5,993 nucleotides of DNA, from assembly GCA_021835265.1 (NCBI GenBank), contig JAKBQK010000037.1, positions 1 to 5,993 of the forward strand, given 5' to 3'. This document shows positions 4,931-5,993 of the stretch, in pieces. This DNA comes from Thermoplasmata archaeon. Its GTDB lineage: Archaea; Thermoplasmatota; Thermoplasmata; Thermoplasmatales; Thermoplasmataceae. The first letter of the stretch is position 1. The number at the start of each line of letters is the position of its first letter. Below the pieces are notes generated by a model. The model ran no database searches. It saw only the letters and a list, made by a program, of their open reading frames with translations, and was not told the origin of the DNA. The translations under genes and the position numbers were made by a program.

Positions 4931-5550
4931 TTTGTTTTTCTTTTTACTTCGTTATTAAACTCATACTCTATTATTGCAAAATATTTTCTTTCAGTTCCTT
5001 CTTTGAACATTTTGTTAAGGTTCTCAGAAATAGCCTCTTCTCTCATTTTCTCCATATTGCCCATGGCTCTGGTCTTTTCAATTTCCGCTCTCCACTGCAT
5101 TACAAATTTTTCAGGAGATTCCATGTCGAAGTTCCTCTTCTTGAGTTTCCTTTTTTTAGTGATATATCCAACCATTTGAGAAACTGTATACTCTTCCTCA
5201 TATCTCGTACCGAATGTTTCCTCATCAACATCCAGTCCTATGACTGGAATATTATTCTCTTTTGCATAAATGATTGTTTGTGTAAAAATTGGTGGGGGAA
5301 CCTCAACGGGGCCAAACTGAGAAAGAAGAGTTCCATAAATGAGTTCATAATCACTCATGTCAATTTCAAAAGGATCGTCAACAAAATTCTTTAAGCCCTC
5401 AACCTCTTCCGGTGATATCCCCATCATTATTACTTCTGGTTTAAAGGAATCCAGCTTTTCCTTTACTGCATTACCATCTGAGACAAGACCCTTTATGCCA
5501 AAACAGACAAGCATTAGTTTTTCTTTTGATCTGATCTCAATAAATTCCAT
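4921..5550 (-). CDS. Protein of unknown function with a faint TraB/PrgY-like pattern
   Basis: A 209-residue, probably soluble protein; no family is assigned with confidence. An N-terminal strand (LMLVCFGIKG) and helix lead to EKLDSFKPEVIMMGISPEEV, a layout similar to the 'E..KPDVV.VEL' region of TraB/PrgY-type proteins. Around residues 85-115, PPPIFTQTIIYAKENNIPVIGLDVDEETFGTR resembles their 'A...A...GA.VVLIDRDI..T..R' segment. The TraB GxxH start motif is missing (CFGIKG instead of GTAHVS), so a catalytic role of that type is doubtful. The C-terminal part is highly charged and helical (KKRKLKKRNF; EKTRAMGNMEKMREEA), then TERKYFAIIEYEF and a KRK tail. The ATG at 5550 directly abuts the TGA of the gene upstream (TGAATG), so the two are co-transcribed and probably coupled. 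The stop overlaps rlmE by 10 bp, tail to tail. Confidence 0.72.
   Translation of the reverse strand: MEFIEIRSKEKLMLVCFGIKGLVSDGNAVKEKLDSFKPEVIMMGISPEEVEGLKNFVDDPFEIDMSDYELIYGTLLSQFGPVEVPPPIFTQTIIYAKENNIPVIGLDVDEETFGTRYEEEYTVSQMVGYITKKRKLKKRNFDMESPEKFVMQWRAEIEKTRAMGNMEKMREEAISENLNKMFKEGTERKYFAIIEYEFNNEVKRKTNYV
4931..4945 (+). terminator. T-rich terminator of the gcvH-rlmE operon
   Basis: Immediately after the rlmE TAA the plus strand reads TTTGTTTTTCTTTTT, a U-rich tract of the kind at which archaeal RNA polymerase releases. No hairpin is needed or obvious. The tract lies inside the last codons of the opposite gene (lysine/arginine codons of its KRK tail). Confidence 0.5.
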
Positions 5551-5993
5551 TCACTGAATGCTCTCTTTAATCTTCTCTATACGCTTTTGGAAATTCTCCA
5601 GGCTTCCCAGTTCAAGCAATTCCTTGAAAGTTATTACGCTGCATCCACCGATCATCTCCTTTGATGTATCCGTAGTTGAAATAAGCACAGGTTCCTTTTC
5701 AAGGATGTTGCAAATGTTTCTTATATACTCTATCTTTTTTGATTCAAATTTATTCTTTTCTGAAATCCCCATTATGTACATGATCTCAGACTGTTCCTCA
5801 CTTAGGGCATCGAACGGAACTCTTCTGAAGAATTCAGTAATCATTCCAAAACCGCCCATAACCTGTTTTATGCCCCTTATAAATTCATCGGCTGACTCTT
5901 CTGTAACATTATCAAGCTTAGAGCCCTTCAGCGTTTCTCTAAGATCTATACTTTTACTAATATCCTCCCCTAGGAGTGACTTTAATTTATTAA
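5551..5993 (-). CDS. Unrecognised protein, C-terminal part (5' end beyond the window)
   Basis: On the minus strand the frame is open from the right edge of the window to a TGA at 5553-5551, so about the last 146 residues are visible. An ATG at 5859 is internal: 44 sense codons precede it without a stop and read like ordinary protein (DISKSIDLRETLKGSKLDN, ESADEFIRGIKQV). The segment is soluble and mostly helical. A short hydrophobic, glycine-rich turn (MGGFGMITEFF) and a probable alpha/beta element (EPVLISTTDTSKEMIGGCSVITF) stand out. The C-terminus is a charged helix (ENFQKRIEKIKES). I recognise no family; the glycine/methionine stretch recalls an SRP54 M-domain superficially, but the rest does not match. 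It abuts the next gene without a gap. Confidence 0.65.
   Translation of the reverse strand, partial: NKLKSLLGEDISKSIDLRETLKGSKLDNVTEESADEFIRGIKQVMGGFGMITEFFRRVPFDALSEEQSEIMYIMGISEKNKFESKKIEYIRNICNILEKEPVLISTTDTSKEMIGGCSVITFKELLELGSLENFQKRIEKIKESIQ

Noticed and set aside
5176..5557. Two plus-strand frames opposite the TraB-like gene
   Set aside because: Both are antisense shadows with Ser/Phe/Ile/Cys-rich translations and no TATA box or SD before them.
5551..5993. SRP54 M-domain identity for the truncated right-end gene, from its Met/Gly-rich stretch
   Set aside because: The conserved SRP54 M-domain helices and RNA-binding motif are not seen and the C-terminal alpha/beta element does not fit.
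1..5993. CRISPR array, insertion sequence, tRNA or rRNA gene
   Set aside because: I saw no spaced direct repeats, transposase-like frame, terminal repeats or tRNA-like TPsiC-arm sequence in the gaps between genes.

Overview
The window looks archaeal, most likely from the Thermoplasmatales or a close relative. This is inferred from several things. The DNA is A+T-rich. AroD is a short type I enzyme of archaeal size. AT-rich TATA-like boxes sit about 25-40 bases upstream of first genes, often with no Shine-Dalgarno (SD) site. GTG/TTG starts are common, and T-tracts lie at gene ends. No rRNA or other marker gene is present, so the lineage is tentative.

Layout from left to right. (1) The window opens inside the 3' end of a PiT-type phosphate transporter gene (+). 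(2) Two overlapping genes of unknown function on the minus strand (387-1932) form an operon. (3) A divergent intergenic region of about 140 bp separates them from a MarC-family membrane protein gene (+). (4) A type I 3-dehydroquinate dehydratase gene (aroD, -) converges on marC. (5) A second divergent promoter region of about 190 bp leads to a small unrecognised gene (+) whose start is unusual. (6) gcvH and rlmE (+) overlap by ATGA and form a two-gene operon that ends in a T-rich terminator. (7) Two directly abutting minus-strand genes fill the right end: an unrecognised gene cut by the window edge, then a protein with a faint TraB-like pattern.

The recognised genes are housekeeping: phosphate uptake, the shikimate pathway, one-carbon/glycine metabolism and 23S rRNA 2'-O-methylation. 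I see no mobile element, CRISPR array, tRNA or rRNA. I found no convincing new multi-gene system. The least explained parts are the two coupled pairs of unknown genes (387-1932 and 4921-5993) and the start region of the small gene at 3584. Several start codons rest on my reading of promoter and SD sequences and are given with alternatives.
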